This document shows, piece after piece, positions 1 to 8,144 of a stretch of 12,412 nucleotides of DNA. Positions within the stretch are counted from its first letter, which is position 1. Each line of letters begins with the position of its first letter. Where the stretch lies: the NCBI GenBank assembly GCA_016791285.1, contig JAEUMX010000057.1, positions 1 to 12,412 of the forward strand. The letters are read 5' to 3'. The DNA is from Burkholderiales bacterium (GTDB lineage Bacteria; Pseudomonadota; Gammaproteobacteria; Burkholderiales; JAEUMW01). The position numbers and the translations under genes were made by a program. The notes under the pieces were generated by a model. The model ran no database searches and had not been told where the DNA came from. It saw only the letters and a list, made by a program, of their open reading frames with translations.

Positions 1-129
1 TCGCCCGCGCTCGCGTCCGCGTGCAAGTCGGTGCGCATCGACCGCGACCTGCGTGCCCTCGAGCGACCGTCCGACCACGCGCCGGTGATCGCCGAACTCG
101 ACGTGGCGCCCGCGGTCCCTTGCGTCTGA
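1..129 (+). CDS. xthA: Exodeoxyribonuclease III, C-terminal end (partial)
   Basis: The first 42 codons of the window are open in frame 1 and end in TGA at 127-129. They carry the motif RPSDHAPV, the hallmark C-terminal segment of the exonuclease III/AP endonuclease (EEP) family. Its Asp-His pair is catalytic in E. coli ExoIII, where the His polarises the attacking water. The preceding IDR and LR residues also fit the end of this family. ExoIII is a cytoplasmic base-excision-repair enzyme that cuts at abasic sites and degrades 3' ends of duplex DNA. The 5' part of the gene lies outside the window, so length and start cannot be judged. The transporter gene begins 23 bases downstream on the same strand, so the two may be co-transcribed. 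The family call is fairly safe; another EEP-family member is possible because only about a sixth of the protein is visible. Confidence 0.8.
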   Translation, partial: SPALASACKSVRIDRDLRALERPSDHAPVIAELDVAPAVPCV

Positions 130-152
130 CTCACGGACTTCCGACGACGCAA

Positions 153-1586
153 ATGAGCTCTCCCGCCACGACCCCGCCGGCTGCACCGTCGGCGGGTGCC
201 CGCCTGCGCAAGCTGGTCGGCAGCTTCCGGCTTGCCTATCTGCCGATCCTGGTGACCTATTTCGCGTTCGGCGCGAGCGCGATTACCGGCATCGCGACGC
301 TCTACTTCCAGAAGGACGTGCTCAGGCTCACGCCCGCGGACGTGGCGGAGATCGGCTTCTGGCTCGGGCTGCCGTGGTCGATGAAGATGGTCGTGGGGGT
401 GGCCTCGGACACGCTGCCGGTCTTCGGCAGCCGCCGGCTCGCGTATCTGCTGCTCGGCGCCGCCTCGTCGATCGCGGGCTTCGCGGCGCTCGCAACCGTG
501 GTGGATGGGAAGAGCGGCTATCTCGCCGCCACGTTGCTGGTGACGATCGGCTTCATGATCCAGGACGTGGTCGCCGACGCCCTGAGCGTCGAGGTGGCGC
601 GCGATGACGAGGAACTCGGCCAGATTCAGGCGCTGGGACGCATGGCGGTGCTCGCCGGCGGGATCAGCGTCGGCTATCTGAGCGGCGTGCTCGCCGAGCA
701 CGTCGGGTCGCGTAACACCTTCGCCGTCGCCATGCTGCTGCCAGCGCTGGTTCTGCTCACGCTGCCCTGGATACGGCGCGCAGCGCGGCGGGAGCCGGCT
801 GCCGGAGCGGGTCCGCTCGGCCGTGGCCGGGCCGGCCTCGTGCTCGCCATCGGCCTCGGCTACGCGGCGCTCGGGGTCGTGCTGAACGCGCTCGAAGTGC
901 CCTTCGCGCAGGAGATCGTGCTGGTCGTGTCGATGGTGCTGATCGGCGTGCTGCTGCGGCAGGTGGGGATTTCCACCGCGGTGGCGATCGCCGCCGTGGT
1001 GATTTTCCTGTTCCGCGCCACGCCAGGGGTCGGCCAGGGCTACAGCTACTGGGCGATCGACGCGCTCGGGTTCGACCAGAAGTTTCTCGGACTGCTCGCG
1101 CAGGTGAGCTCGATCCTGAGCCTGGTCGGCCTGATCGTGTTTCGCAAGACCATCGTCGAGCGGCCCGTGAGCTTCACGCTGTTCTGGGTCGTGATCGCGG
1201 GCGCGGTGCTCTATCTGCCCAACATCGGTCTTTTCTACGGCTTGCACGAGTGGCTCGGCGTCAGCGCGCGCACACTCGCCTTCGTCGATACCACGATCTC
1301 GGCGCCGCTCGGCCAGCTCACGATGGTGCCGATGCTGATCCTGATCGCGCGCAGCGCCCCGCCCGGAGCCGAGGCCACGATGTTCGCGATCATGGCGTCA
1401 TGGATGAACCTCGCGCTGTCGGCGAGCGAGCTCTTCTCGCGCTACCTGAACCAGGCGTTCGCGGTGACCCAGCAGGACTACTCGAACCTGGGGCTGCTGA
1501 TGATCACGGTGGGCATCATCGGCCTGCTCCCGCTCCTCGCGCTGCCGCTGCTGCGCAGACAAGAGCGGGCGGCGCGGGCGCCCTGA
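153..1586 (+). CDS. BT1-like MFS transporter (folate/biopterin transporter family)
   Basis: This 477-residue protein is very hydrophobic, with about 12 predicted membrane segments, and acts in the inner membrane. The N-terminal half has two BT1-type signatures. One is LPWSMKMVVGVASDTLPVFG followed by SRRLAYLLLG, around residues 75-105. The other is MIQDVVADALSVEVA, around residues 135-150. BT1 proteins include folate, biopterin and other solute carriers in protists, plants and bacteria; the bacterial substrates are largely unknown, so I do not name one. I chose ATG 153. The frame stays open back to 21, but those 44 extra residues are Arg/Pro-rich and overlap the exonuclease III reading frame. 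No strong Shine-Dalgarno is visible before either start. The stop (1584-1586) touches the ntrC stop on the other strand. A generic MFS protein is the alternative reading. Confidence 0.8.
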   Translation: MSSPATTPPAAPSAGARLRKLVGSFRLAYLPILVTYFAFGASAITGIATLYFQKDVLRLTPADVAEIGFWLGLPWSMKMVVGVASDTLPVFGSRRLAYLLLGAASSIAGFAALATVVDGKSGYLAATLLVTIGFMIQDVVADALSVEVARDDEELGQIQALGRMAVLAGGISVGYLSGVLAEHVGSRNTFAVAMLLPALVLLTLPWIRRAARREPAAGAGPLGRGRAGLVLAIGLGYAALGVVLNALEVPFAQEIVLVVSMVLIGVLLRQVGISTAVAIAAVVIFLFRATPGVGQGYSYWAIDALGFDQKFLGLLAQVSSILSLVGLIVFRKTIVERPVSFTLFWVVIAGAVLYLPNIGLFYGLHEWLGVSARTLAFVDTTISAPLGQLTMVPMLILIARSAPPGAEATMFAIMASWMNLALSASELFSRYLNQAFAVTQQDYSNLGLLMITVGIIGLLPLLALPLLRRQERAARAP

Positions 1587-3035
<1,449 letters not shown>

Positions 3036-3042
3036 AGCGTTT

Positions 3043-3050
3043 CACCTCCC
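3043..3050 (-). promoter_or_regulatory. Ribosome binding site of ntrC
   Basis: On the minus strand GGGAGGTG lies 7 bases before ATG 3035, a near-perfect anti-Shine-Dalgarno match. The alternative ATG at 2999 has no comparable sequence in front of it. This favours the longer NtrC form, although its 12 extra residues (MTYGPDGRQGTI) are not typical of the family. Confidence 0.7.
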
Positions 3051-3066
3051 GCCAGGCATTGTCTCT

Positions 3067-4128
3067 TCACACGGCCTCCCGCAGCGGCAGCAGGATGCTG
3101 AAGCAGGTGTTGCCCGGCACGCTCTCGAACTGAATCACGCCGCCGTGCTGGCCGACGAAGGTCTGCGCGATGGTGAGACCGAGTCCGGAGCCGCCCTCCC
3201 GCGCGCTCACCAGAGGATAGAAGATCTTCTCCGCGATCGATGCCGGTACCCCCGGTCCGTCGTCGATCACCTGCACCAGCAGCGCCTGCCGGTAGTGTTT
3301 CCGTGCGAGCGTCACCTGGCGAGCGAGACGTGTGCGCAGCAGGATGCAGCCGCGCTCTTCGAGTGCCTGCGCGGCGTTGCGAACGACATTCAGCACGGCC
3401 TGGATGAGCTGCTCGCGGTCGCCCTTCAGCAGCGGCAGGCTCACGTCGTAATCGCGCGCGATGACCACCTCCGGAAACTCGGCGTGAATGACGCTGCGCA
3501 CGCGCTCGAGCACTTCGTGGATGTTCACGAGCAGGAGCTGGGGTGCGCGGTTCGGGGTGAGCAGCCGCTCCATCAGGGACTGCAGCCGATCGGCCTCCTT
3601 CATGATCACCTGCGTGTACTCCGACAGATCGGGACGCTCCAGTTCCCGATCCAGCAGTTGCGCCGCACCGCGGATGCCGCCCAGTGGATTCTTGATCTCG
3701 TGCGCGAGGCTGCGCACGAGCAGTCGATTTGCCTCGGTCTGGTCGATGATGCGCTCGTCCCGCGCGATCTTGAGCTGCTGGTCGATGGGACGAAACTCCG
3801 CCAGCATCCGGCTCCAATCGCCGCGCCACCCGGGCACCTCGATCGGGGTGATGGTGCAATTGAGATGCTGGCGTGCGTGCCCCGGGGTGCCGAGGAAAAG
3901 GTCGTGCTCCATGTACGTGCAGTCGTTCGCGATCGCATAATCGATCCCGGAGATGAAGACGCCGGGGTTGTCGAAGATCTTGTGCACTGTCTGGCCGGAA
4001 ATGCTGCGGTAACTGAACTCGAACAGGTTTTCCGCGGCCGGATTCGCGTACTGCAGGACGAGATCGTGATCGAGCACGATGACCGCGGTGGCGAGCAGCT
4101 CGAGTCCAGCAAACGCCGAGGGGGCCAC
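3067..4128 (-). CDS. ntrB: Nitrogen regulation sensor histidine kinase NtrB
   Basis: This 353-residue cytoplasmic kinase/phosphatase of NtrC has no membrane segment and is close to E. coli NtrB in length. A PAS domain (about residues 8-110) includes LQYANPAAENLFEFS. The dimerisation/phospho-acceptor H-box is SLAHEIKNPLGGIRGAAQLL, with His143. The catalytic domain has an N-box (AVLNVVRNAAQAL, about 244-256), a G1 box (VIDDGPGVP, about 287-295) and a G2 region (GGSGLGLTIAQ, about 312-322). In the known pathway the PII protein controls the switch between kinase and phosphatase. The frame is open far upstream, but that stretch duplicates the DUF4124 gene in another frame. The start is set by GTG 4128, with GAGG 8 bases before it. 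The gap to the DUF4124 stop is only 5 bases, so translation is probably coupled. ntrC follows after 31 bases. Confidence 0.95.
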   Translation of the reverse strand: MAPSAFAGLELLATAVIVLDHDLVLQYANPAAENLFEFSYRSISGQTVHKIFDNPGVFISGIDYAIANDCTYMEHDLFLGTPGHARQHLNCTITPIEVPGWRGDWSRMLAEFRPIDQQLKIARDERIIDQTEANRLLVRSLAHEIKNPLGGIRGAAQLLDRELERPDLSEYTQVIMKEADRLQSLMERLLTPNRAPQLLLVNIHEVLERVRSVIHAEFPEVVIARDYDVSLPLLKGDREQLIQAVLNVVRNAAQALEERGCILLRTRLARQVTLARKHYRQALLVQVIDDGPGVPASIAEKIFYPLVSAREGGSGLGLTIAQTFVGQHGGVIQFESVPGNTCFSILLPLREAV

Positions 4129-4133
4129 CTGTG

Positions 4134-4652
4134 CTACCTCGTGTTGGCCAGCTCGCGCCTGAGCGCGGCCACGTTCTGCTCGTGCAGGCCGACCGTGTCC
4201 TTGAGCTTGCGCAGGCGATCGGCATGGAGTGGGGTCGTGCGGTCCTCGCCGGCGCGCCCGATCTCGCCCTCCGCCAGCGCGCGCCTCGCGTCCGCGAGCA
4301 GCCGTTCTTCCGTCGCGAGCTCGGTCTCGAGAATGCGGCGGCGACCCTGATCGCGCTGCTTCTGGGTGTCGCTGTCCACGCTCGGGAAGTTCGCGGGCGC
4401 GGGCGACTGAGCACCCTTCGCTCTGCTTTTCGTGCCGGGGGGCGCAGGCTCGCGGTAGGGGCCGATGTCCATCGCCGTGCACCCCTTCTGCTTGGTGTTG
4501 GTATAGCTGACGTTGCCCTCGGCATCCTGACACTTGTAGATCTCGGCCGGCGCCCGACACGGCGCTATCAGGGCGAGGATCAACGCGGCGAGCGCGGTCC
4601 ACGACGAAGCTGATCGAGCAGCCGGCGACGGGACGGGGGTTCGATGCGACAT
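4134..4652 (-). CDS. DUF4124 domain-containing exported protein
   Basis: This 172-residue protein has an N-terminal signal peptide: a polar/basic start, a hydrophobic core (TALAALILALIA, about residues 19-30) and a likely cut after RAPA (36). The mature part begins with a DUF4124 domain, with the typical pattern EIYKCQDAEGNVSYTNTKQKGC. Cys41 and Cys58 could form a disulfide in the periplasm. A Pro-rich linker follows. The C-terminal third (about 98-172) is charged and Leu/Ala/Glu-rich, so it looks like a coiled coil. The biochemical role of DUF4124 proteins is not established. The gene sits between the glnA terminator and ntrB, 5 bases from the ntrB start, so it appears to lead the ntrBC transcript. 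No strong ribosome site precedes ATG 4652. The IAPC stretch is not a good lipobox because of the Pro before Cys. Confidence 0.85.
   Translation of the reverse strand: MSHRTPVPSPAARSASSWTALAALILALIAPCRAPAEIYKCQDAEGNVSYTNTKQKGCTAMDIGPYREPAPPGTKSRAKGAQSPAPANFPSVDSDTQKQRDQGRRRILETELATEERLLADARRALAEGEIGRAGEDRTTPLHADRLRKLKDTVGLHEQNVAALRRELANTR
4137..4140 (-). promoter_or_regulatory. Ribosome binding site of ntrB (decides a GTG start)
   Basis: On the minus strand GAGG lies 8 bases ahead of GTG 4128 and sits within the last codons of the DUF4124 gene. No in-frame ATG lies between here and the first PAS-domain residues. The site therefore supports GTG initiation and coupling to the gene upstream. Confidence 0.65.
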
Positions 4653-4692
4653 GGTTCGTGAGCACTCGGGCGCGGCGCCCGCATTGCCCGGA

Positions 4693-4722
4693 AGAAAAAG
4701 GGCGGGGAGGTTCCCGCCCTTT
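4693..4722 (-). terminator. Intrinsic terminator of glnA
   Basis: A perfect 10-bp GC-rich inverted repeat has arms AAAGGGCGGG (4697-4706) and CCCGCCCTTT (4713-4722) and a 6-base loop. Read on the minus strand, the stem is followed by TTTTTCTT, the expected uridine tract. It begins 26 bases after the glnA stop. It should end most glnA transcripts before the DUF4124-ntrBC genes, leaving those to read-through or a weak promoter of their own. Confidence 0.92.
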
Positions 4723-4748
4723 CGATCACCGCGCTGCGGGCCGCGGGG

Positions 4749-6158
4749 TCACAGGCTGTAGTACATCTGGAATTCCACCGGATGGGTAGTCTGCCTGAAC
4801 AGGGTGACCTCTTCCATCTTGAGTTCGATGAACGCGTCGATCATATCGTCGGAGAACACACCGCCGCGCGTGAGGAAGTCTCGATCCTTGTCGAGATACT
4901 CGAGCGCCATCTCGAGCGACGAGCAGACGCTCGGCACCTTGCGCGCTTCCTCGGGCGGCAGATCGTAGAGGTTCTTGTCGATCGGGTCACCCGGGTGGAT
5001 CTTGTTCTGGATGCCGTCGAGACCCGCCAACATCATCGCCGTGAAGGCGAGGTAGGGATTGGCCGTGGGATCCGGGAATCGCACCTCGATGCGCCGGCCC
5101 TTCGGGTTCGCCACGTACGGGATGCGGATGGAGGCCGAGCGATTGCGCGCCGAATAGGCGAGGTTGATCGGCGCTTCGAAGCCGGGCACGAGGCGCTTGT
5201 AGGAGTTGGTGCCGGGGTTGGTGATGGCGTTGAGCGCCCGCGCATGCTTGATGATGCCGCCGATGTAGTACAGCGCGAGCTCGGACAGTCCGGCGTAACC
5301 GTTGCCGGAGAACAGATTCTGGTCGCCCTTCCAGAGCGACTGGTGCACGTGCATGCCGGAGCCGTTGTCGCCCACGATCGGCTTCGGCATGAAGGTAGCG
5401 GTCTTGCCGTAGGAGTGGGCCACGTTGTGGATCACGTACTTCATGATCTGGTTCCAGTCGGCGCGCTTGACCAGGCTCGAGAACTTGGTGCCGATCTCGC
5501 ATTGGCCGGGGGCCGCGACCTCGTGGTGATGGACTTCGACCTCGACGCCCATCTCCTCCAGCGCGAGACACATCGCGGAGCGGATGTCCTGCAGCGAGTC
5601 GACCGGGGGCACCGGGAAGTATCCGCCCTTGACGGCAGGACGGTGGCCCAGGTTGCCGTCGTCGCGCTCCGCGCGCGAGCTCCAGGGCGCTTCGGACGAG
5701 TCGATCTTCACCGAACATCCCTGCATTTCGACATGCCAGGTGACGGAATCGAAGATGAAGAACTCGGGCTCCGGACCGAAATAGGCCGTGTCGGCGATAC
5801 CGGTCTGCTTGATGTATGCCTCGCCACGCTTGGCGATCGAGCGCGGATCGCGGTCGTAGCCCTTCATGTCGGCAGGATCGAGCACATCGCAGGTGATGAT
5901 GACCGTCGGCTCGTCCATGAACGGGTCGAGATGAGCGGTGTCCGGGTCCGGCATGAGCAGCATGTCGGAGGCCTGTATCCCCTTCCAGCCAGCGATGGAA
6001 GAGCCGTCGAATGCATGGCCGTCGGTGAATTTGGCTTCGCCGAACGCCTTCACCGGCACCGACACGTGCTGTTCCTTGCCGCGGGTGTCGGTAAAGCGGA
6101 AGTCGATGAACTTGACTTCGTTGTCTTTGATCAGCTTCATTACGTCGGCAACCGCCAT
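4749..6158 (-). CDS. glnA: Glutamine synthetase type I
   Basis: This 469-residue cytoplasmic enzyme makes glutamine from glutamate, ammonia and ATP and works as a dodecamer. Conserved GS stretches run in order: [17 protein letters not shown] near residue 50, [10 protein letters not shown] in the metal/substrate site near 130, a central [13 protein letters not shown] segment, [28 protein letters not shown] and [19 protein letters not shown] places Tyr398 (397 without Met) at the adenylylation site, so activity is probably tuned by GlnE-type modification, as in other beta-type GS I enzymes. The length matches E. coli GlnA. ATG 6158 has a GGAGAG ribosome site 8 bases upstream. Transcription is probably sigma-54/NtrC-dependent from the promoter at 6222-6237, and an intrinsic terminator follows the gene. 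Confidence 0.98.
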   Translation of the reverse strand: MAVADVMKLIKDNEVKFIDFRFTDTRGKEQHVSVPVKAFGEAKFTDGHAFDGSSIAGWKGIQASDMLLMPDPDTAHLDPFMDEPTVIITCDVLDPADMKGYDRDPRSIAKRGEAYIKQTGIADTAYFGPEPEFFIFDSVTWHVEMQGCSVKIDSSEAPWSSRAERDDGNLGHRPAVKGGYFPVPPVDSLQDIRSAMCLALEEMGVEVEVHHHEVAAPGQCEIGTKFSSLVKRADWNQIMKYVIHNVAHSYGKTATFMPKPIVGDNGSGMHVHQSLWKGDQNLFSGNGYAGLSELALYYIGGIIKHARALNAITNPGTNSYKRLVPGFEAPINLAYSARNRSASIRIPYVANPKGRRIEVRFPDPTANPYLAFTAMMLAGLDGIQNKIHPGDPIDKNLYDLPPEEARKVPSVCSSLEMALEYLDKDRDFLTRGGVFSDDMIDAFIELKMEEVTLFRQTTHPVEFQMYYSL

Positions 6159-6221
6159 GGCTCTTTCTCTCCGTCGATTGTTGGGTACTGGGTGCGGGAA
6201 ATACGACAGGGGCTCGCAGTC

Positions 6222-6237
6222 TGCAGGTTGCGTGCCA
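6222..6237 (-). promoter_or_regulatory. Sigma-54 (-24/-12) promoter of glnA
   Basis: The minus strand reads TGGCACGCAACCTGCA, which fits the sigma-54 consensus TGGCACG-N4-TTGCW with a single mismatch (C for T). The invariant GG and GC pairs have the required spacing. Transcription should start about 12 bases downstream, near 6211, giving a leader of roughly 50 bases before ATG 6158. Two NtrC-like sites lie upstream. The match is direct sequence evidence; use in the cell is inferred. Confidence 0.88.
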
Positions 6238-6299
6238 CGCCCTCATCCGGCGCAATCCCTTGTCCAATAAACGATTCAAGGCATTCGGCCGCACCCGGA

Positions 6300-6316
6300 G
6301 GCACGATGTTAGTGCC
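6300..6316. promoter_or_regulatory. Putative NtrC binding site 1 (promoter-proximal)
   Basis: GGCACGATGTTAGTGCC contains GCAC-N7-GTGC, the dyad core of enterobacterial NtrC operators (TGCACTATATTGGTGCA type). Its centre is about 97 bp upstream of the predicted glnA start point, a position typical of NtrC enhancer sites. Confidence 0.72.
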
Positions 6317-6329
6317 CTTTGGATCATCG

Positions 6330-6346
6330 TGCACCATTCATGTGCG
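6330..6346. promoter_or_regulatory. Putative NtrC binding site 2 (promoter-distal)
   Basis: TGCACCATTCATGTGCG again shows GCAC-N7-GTGC, with the left half matching the NtrC consensus TGCACCA exactly. Its centre is 30 bp from that of site 1, close to three helical turns, so two NtrC dimers could bind the same face. The site lies about 127 bp from the predicted glnA start point and about 98 bp from the rhodanese ATG. Confidence 0.74.
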
Positions 6347-6435
6347 AAGTGTACCCAAATTATGTGCGCGGTCGAGCTTCGCGAATCAGGGCGCGGTAAA
6401 CTTCGAGGATCGTTCAAGTCCGAGTGCCAAAGATC

Positions 6436-6888
6436 ATGACAACCCTCTCTGAAATCCTTGCCACCGCCCGGGATCGGGCGCAACGCCTGAACCTTCCCTA
6501 CAGCGGTGCCCTCACCCCCCGGGAAGCGCACGAGGTGCTGCAGCACGCGCCGGGCGCCCGTCTGGTGGATGTGCGCACCCGTGCCGAGCTCGACTGGGTC
6601 GGCCGGATTCCTGGTGCGGTCGAAATCGAGTGGCTGACCTATCCCGGCAGCCGGCCAAATCCGGACTTCGGCCAGCAGTTGCGCCAGCAGGTCGACGCGG
6701 AAGCACTGGTCATGTTCATCTGCCGCAGCGGCGCGCGCTCGAGCGCCGCGGCGATCGCTTCGACCCGGCTGGGTTACAGCGAGAGCTACAACGTGCTCGA
6801 AGGCTTCGAAGGCGACAAGGATGCAGAGGGCCATCGCAACACGGTGGGCGGGTGGCGCCACGCCGGTCTGCCGTGGCTTCAATCCTGA
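6436..6888 (+). CDS. Single-domain rhodanese-like protein
   Basis: This 150-residue protein, probably cytoplasmic with no signal peptide, is one rhodanese domain. LVDVRTRAELDWVGRIPGAVEIEW (about residues 43-66) is the CH2A-like strand and loop. The active-site loop is CRSGARS with Cys96. The end, YNVLEGFEGDKD...GGWRHAGLPW, is typical of single-domain bacterial rhodaneses. Such proteins carry sulfane sulfur as a persulfide on the Cys; the physiological acceptor here is unknown. ATG 6436 is preferred over GTG 6424, four codons upstream; neither has a strong ribosome site. The gene is divergent from glnA with a 277-base shared upstream region, and its stop is 22 bases from the stop of the convergent MFS gene. 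No clear sigma-70 promoter is visible. Confidence 0.9.
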   Translation: MTTLSEILATARDRAQRLNLPYSGALTPREAHEVLQHAPGARLVDVRTRAELDWVGRIPGAVEIEWLTYPGSRPNPDFGQQLRQQVDAEALVMFICRSGARSSAAAIASTRLGYSESYNVLEGFEGDKDAEGHRNTVGGWRHAGLPWLQS

Positions 6889-6910
6889 AGGCGCGCGGCG
6901 GGCGGGCTCG

Positions 6911-8128
6911 TTACTGAAGCGGTTGCGGGGACGCGGGGCGCGGCAGGCGTCGCGCCACGGGATACGCGACCGCGGCAGCGAGCAGCGTTGCCGCGGCGGC
7001 GGCGAACAGGGCTGTCGCGGGCGAATATCGCTCGACCAGGATTCCGCCAGCGGCCGTGCCGGCGCTGATGCCTGCTAGCAGGGCGGTCGAGGCCCAGGTG
7101 AAAGCTTCGGCGATTCGCTCGTTGGGCGCGACCTGCACGACGAGGACGGAGTTCGCCGCGATCACCGGCGCCATCGGCGCTGCTGCCAGCACCACTGCCG
7201 CTGCGAAGAGCGGCAGGCTCGAAATCGGCGCCAGCGCCACCAGGCCGCCTGCCATCAGGACGAGCAGCACGAGGAACTGCCTGCCGGCATCGAGCGACCA
7301 CGAGCGGCCGCCATATGCGAGGACGCCCAGCACGCTGCCGACGCTCGCGAGCGCGAGAATCACGCCGGCAGCCGCCGGCACGCCGCTGCGGGTGGCGAAC
7401 CCGACGACCCCGATCTCGAACGCGCCGAAGGCGAAGGCGAAAAGCGCTGCAGCCGCCAGCACGCAGCGCAGGTATCCATTGCTCAGGGGACTTTTCCCGG
7501 CGGGCGGCACTCCGGATGGTTTTGGCCGCCAGGCGCGCACCGGCGCAGCACCCAGGAAGAGCCAACCGCCGACCAGCGCGCACGCCGCCGAAAGCCACAG
7601 GGCAGCTGCCTCGGCGCCGGCCGCGGCGAAACCCGCCGCGAGCAGCGGGCCCAGGATGAAAATCGCTTCGATGATCGCCGAGTCCAGTGAATACGCGGTG
7701 CGCTGCAGCGCGGCGTCGGTCACCAGTCGCGGGTAGAGCGCACGCACGCAAACAGTGATCGGCGGCATCGACGCACCGGCCAGCAGCGCGGCGGCGAACA
7801 CCCAGCCGCGGCTCGCCCCGGCGAGAGCGATTGCGGTCAGCGCGACGAGCGTCGTCGGATGCACGGTCAGGCACGCGAGCAGCACGCGCCGCGGACCCGC
7901 CCGATCGACCGCGCGGCCGATGAGGGGCGCCATCGTGGCGAGCCCCAGGACGTAGCAGGCGGCAGCGATGCTGGCATCGGCGAGGGAGTCGGCGCGACCC
8001 TGCAGAAACAACACCAGCGCCAGAGTGGAAAGGCCGACCGGGATGCGTCCGACCACCGACGACGCGATGAGCTGGCGCACCTCGGGAATCCGGAGCAGGC
8101 GCGCGTACGGGCCGGCGGCGCTCAGCAC
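6911..8128 (-). CDS. MFS transporter (12-helix, substrate unknown)
   Basis: This 405-residue inner-membrane protein is rich in Ala, Leu and Val, with about 12 hydrophobic segments. The short cytoplasmic loop between helices 2 and 3 reads GRAVDRAGPRRVL, the MFS signature G-x3-D-x2-G-x-R-R. A hydrophilic linker near the middle (WRPKPSGVPPAGKSPLSNG, about residues 200-220) separates the two six-helix halves. It resembles drug/sugar efflux MFS proteins, but nothing seen fixes the substrate. The start is GTG 8128; no in-frame ATG or GTG lies between it and the uppP stop 16 bases upstream, and the GC-rich spacer has no clear ribosome site. The close spacing suggests co-transcription and possibly coupling with uppP. 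It converges with the rhodanese gene. Confidence 0.85.
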   Translation of the reverse strand: MLSAAGPYARLLRIPEVRQLIASSVVGRIPVGLSTLALVLFLQGRADSLADASIAAACYVLGLATMAPLIGRAVDRAGPRRVLLACLTVHPTTLVALTAIALAGASRGWVFAAALLAGASMPPITVCVRALYPRLVTDAALQRTAYSLDSAIIEAIFILGPLLAAGFAAAGAEAAALWLSAACALVGGWLFLGAAPVRAWRPKPSGVPPAGKSPLSNGYLRCVLAAAALFAFAFGAFEIGVVGFATRSGVPAAAGVILALASVGSVLGVLAYGGRSWSLDAGRQFLVLLVLMAGGLVALAPISSLPLFAAAVVLAAAPMAPVIAANSVLVVQVAPNERIAEAFTWASTALLAGISAGTAAGGILVERYSPATALFAAAAATLLAAAVAYPVARRLPRPASPQPLQ

Positions 8129-8144
8129 GCCGCCCGCCCGAGCA

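Noticed and set aside
21..152. Transporter start at 21 (44 extra residues)
   Set aside because: This segment overlaps the exonuclease III C terminus in another frame and is Arg/Pro-rich, unlike a transporter N terminus.
4129..4665. N-terminal extension of ntrB to 532 residues
   Set aside because: The extra residues are the DUF4124 gene out of frame. NtrB proteins are about 350 residues, and GTG 4128 has a good ribosome site.
4782..6452. Long plus-strand open frame (556 codons) opposite glnA
   Set aside because: It is antisense to an unmistakable glutamine synthetase. Its translation is His/Arg/Val/Asp-rich with no recognisable motif, the usual result of third-position GC bias in GC-rich coding DNA.
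4987..6882. Long minus-strand open frame (631 codons) spanning glnA, its promoter and the rhodanese gene
   Set aside because: It is a shifted-frame shadow: Arg/Ala/Pro-rich, no family signature, and running through a sigma-54 promoter region and antisense to a conserved rhodanese.
6877..6890. Hairpin CTTCA-ATCC-TGAAG at the rhodanese stop as a terminator
   Set aside because: The stem is only 5 bp with two GC pairs and no T-run follows, too weak to call.
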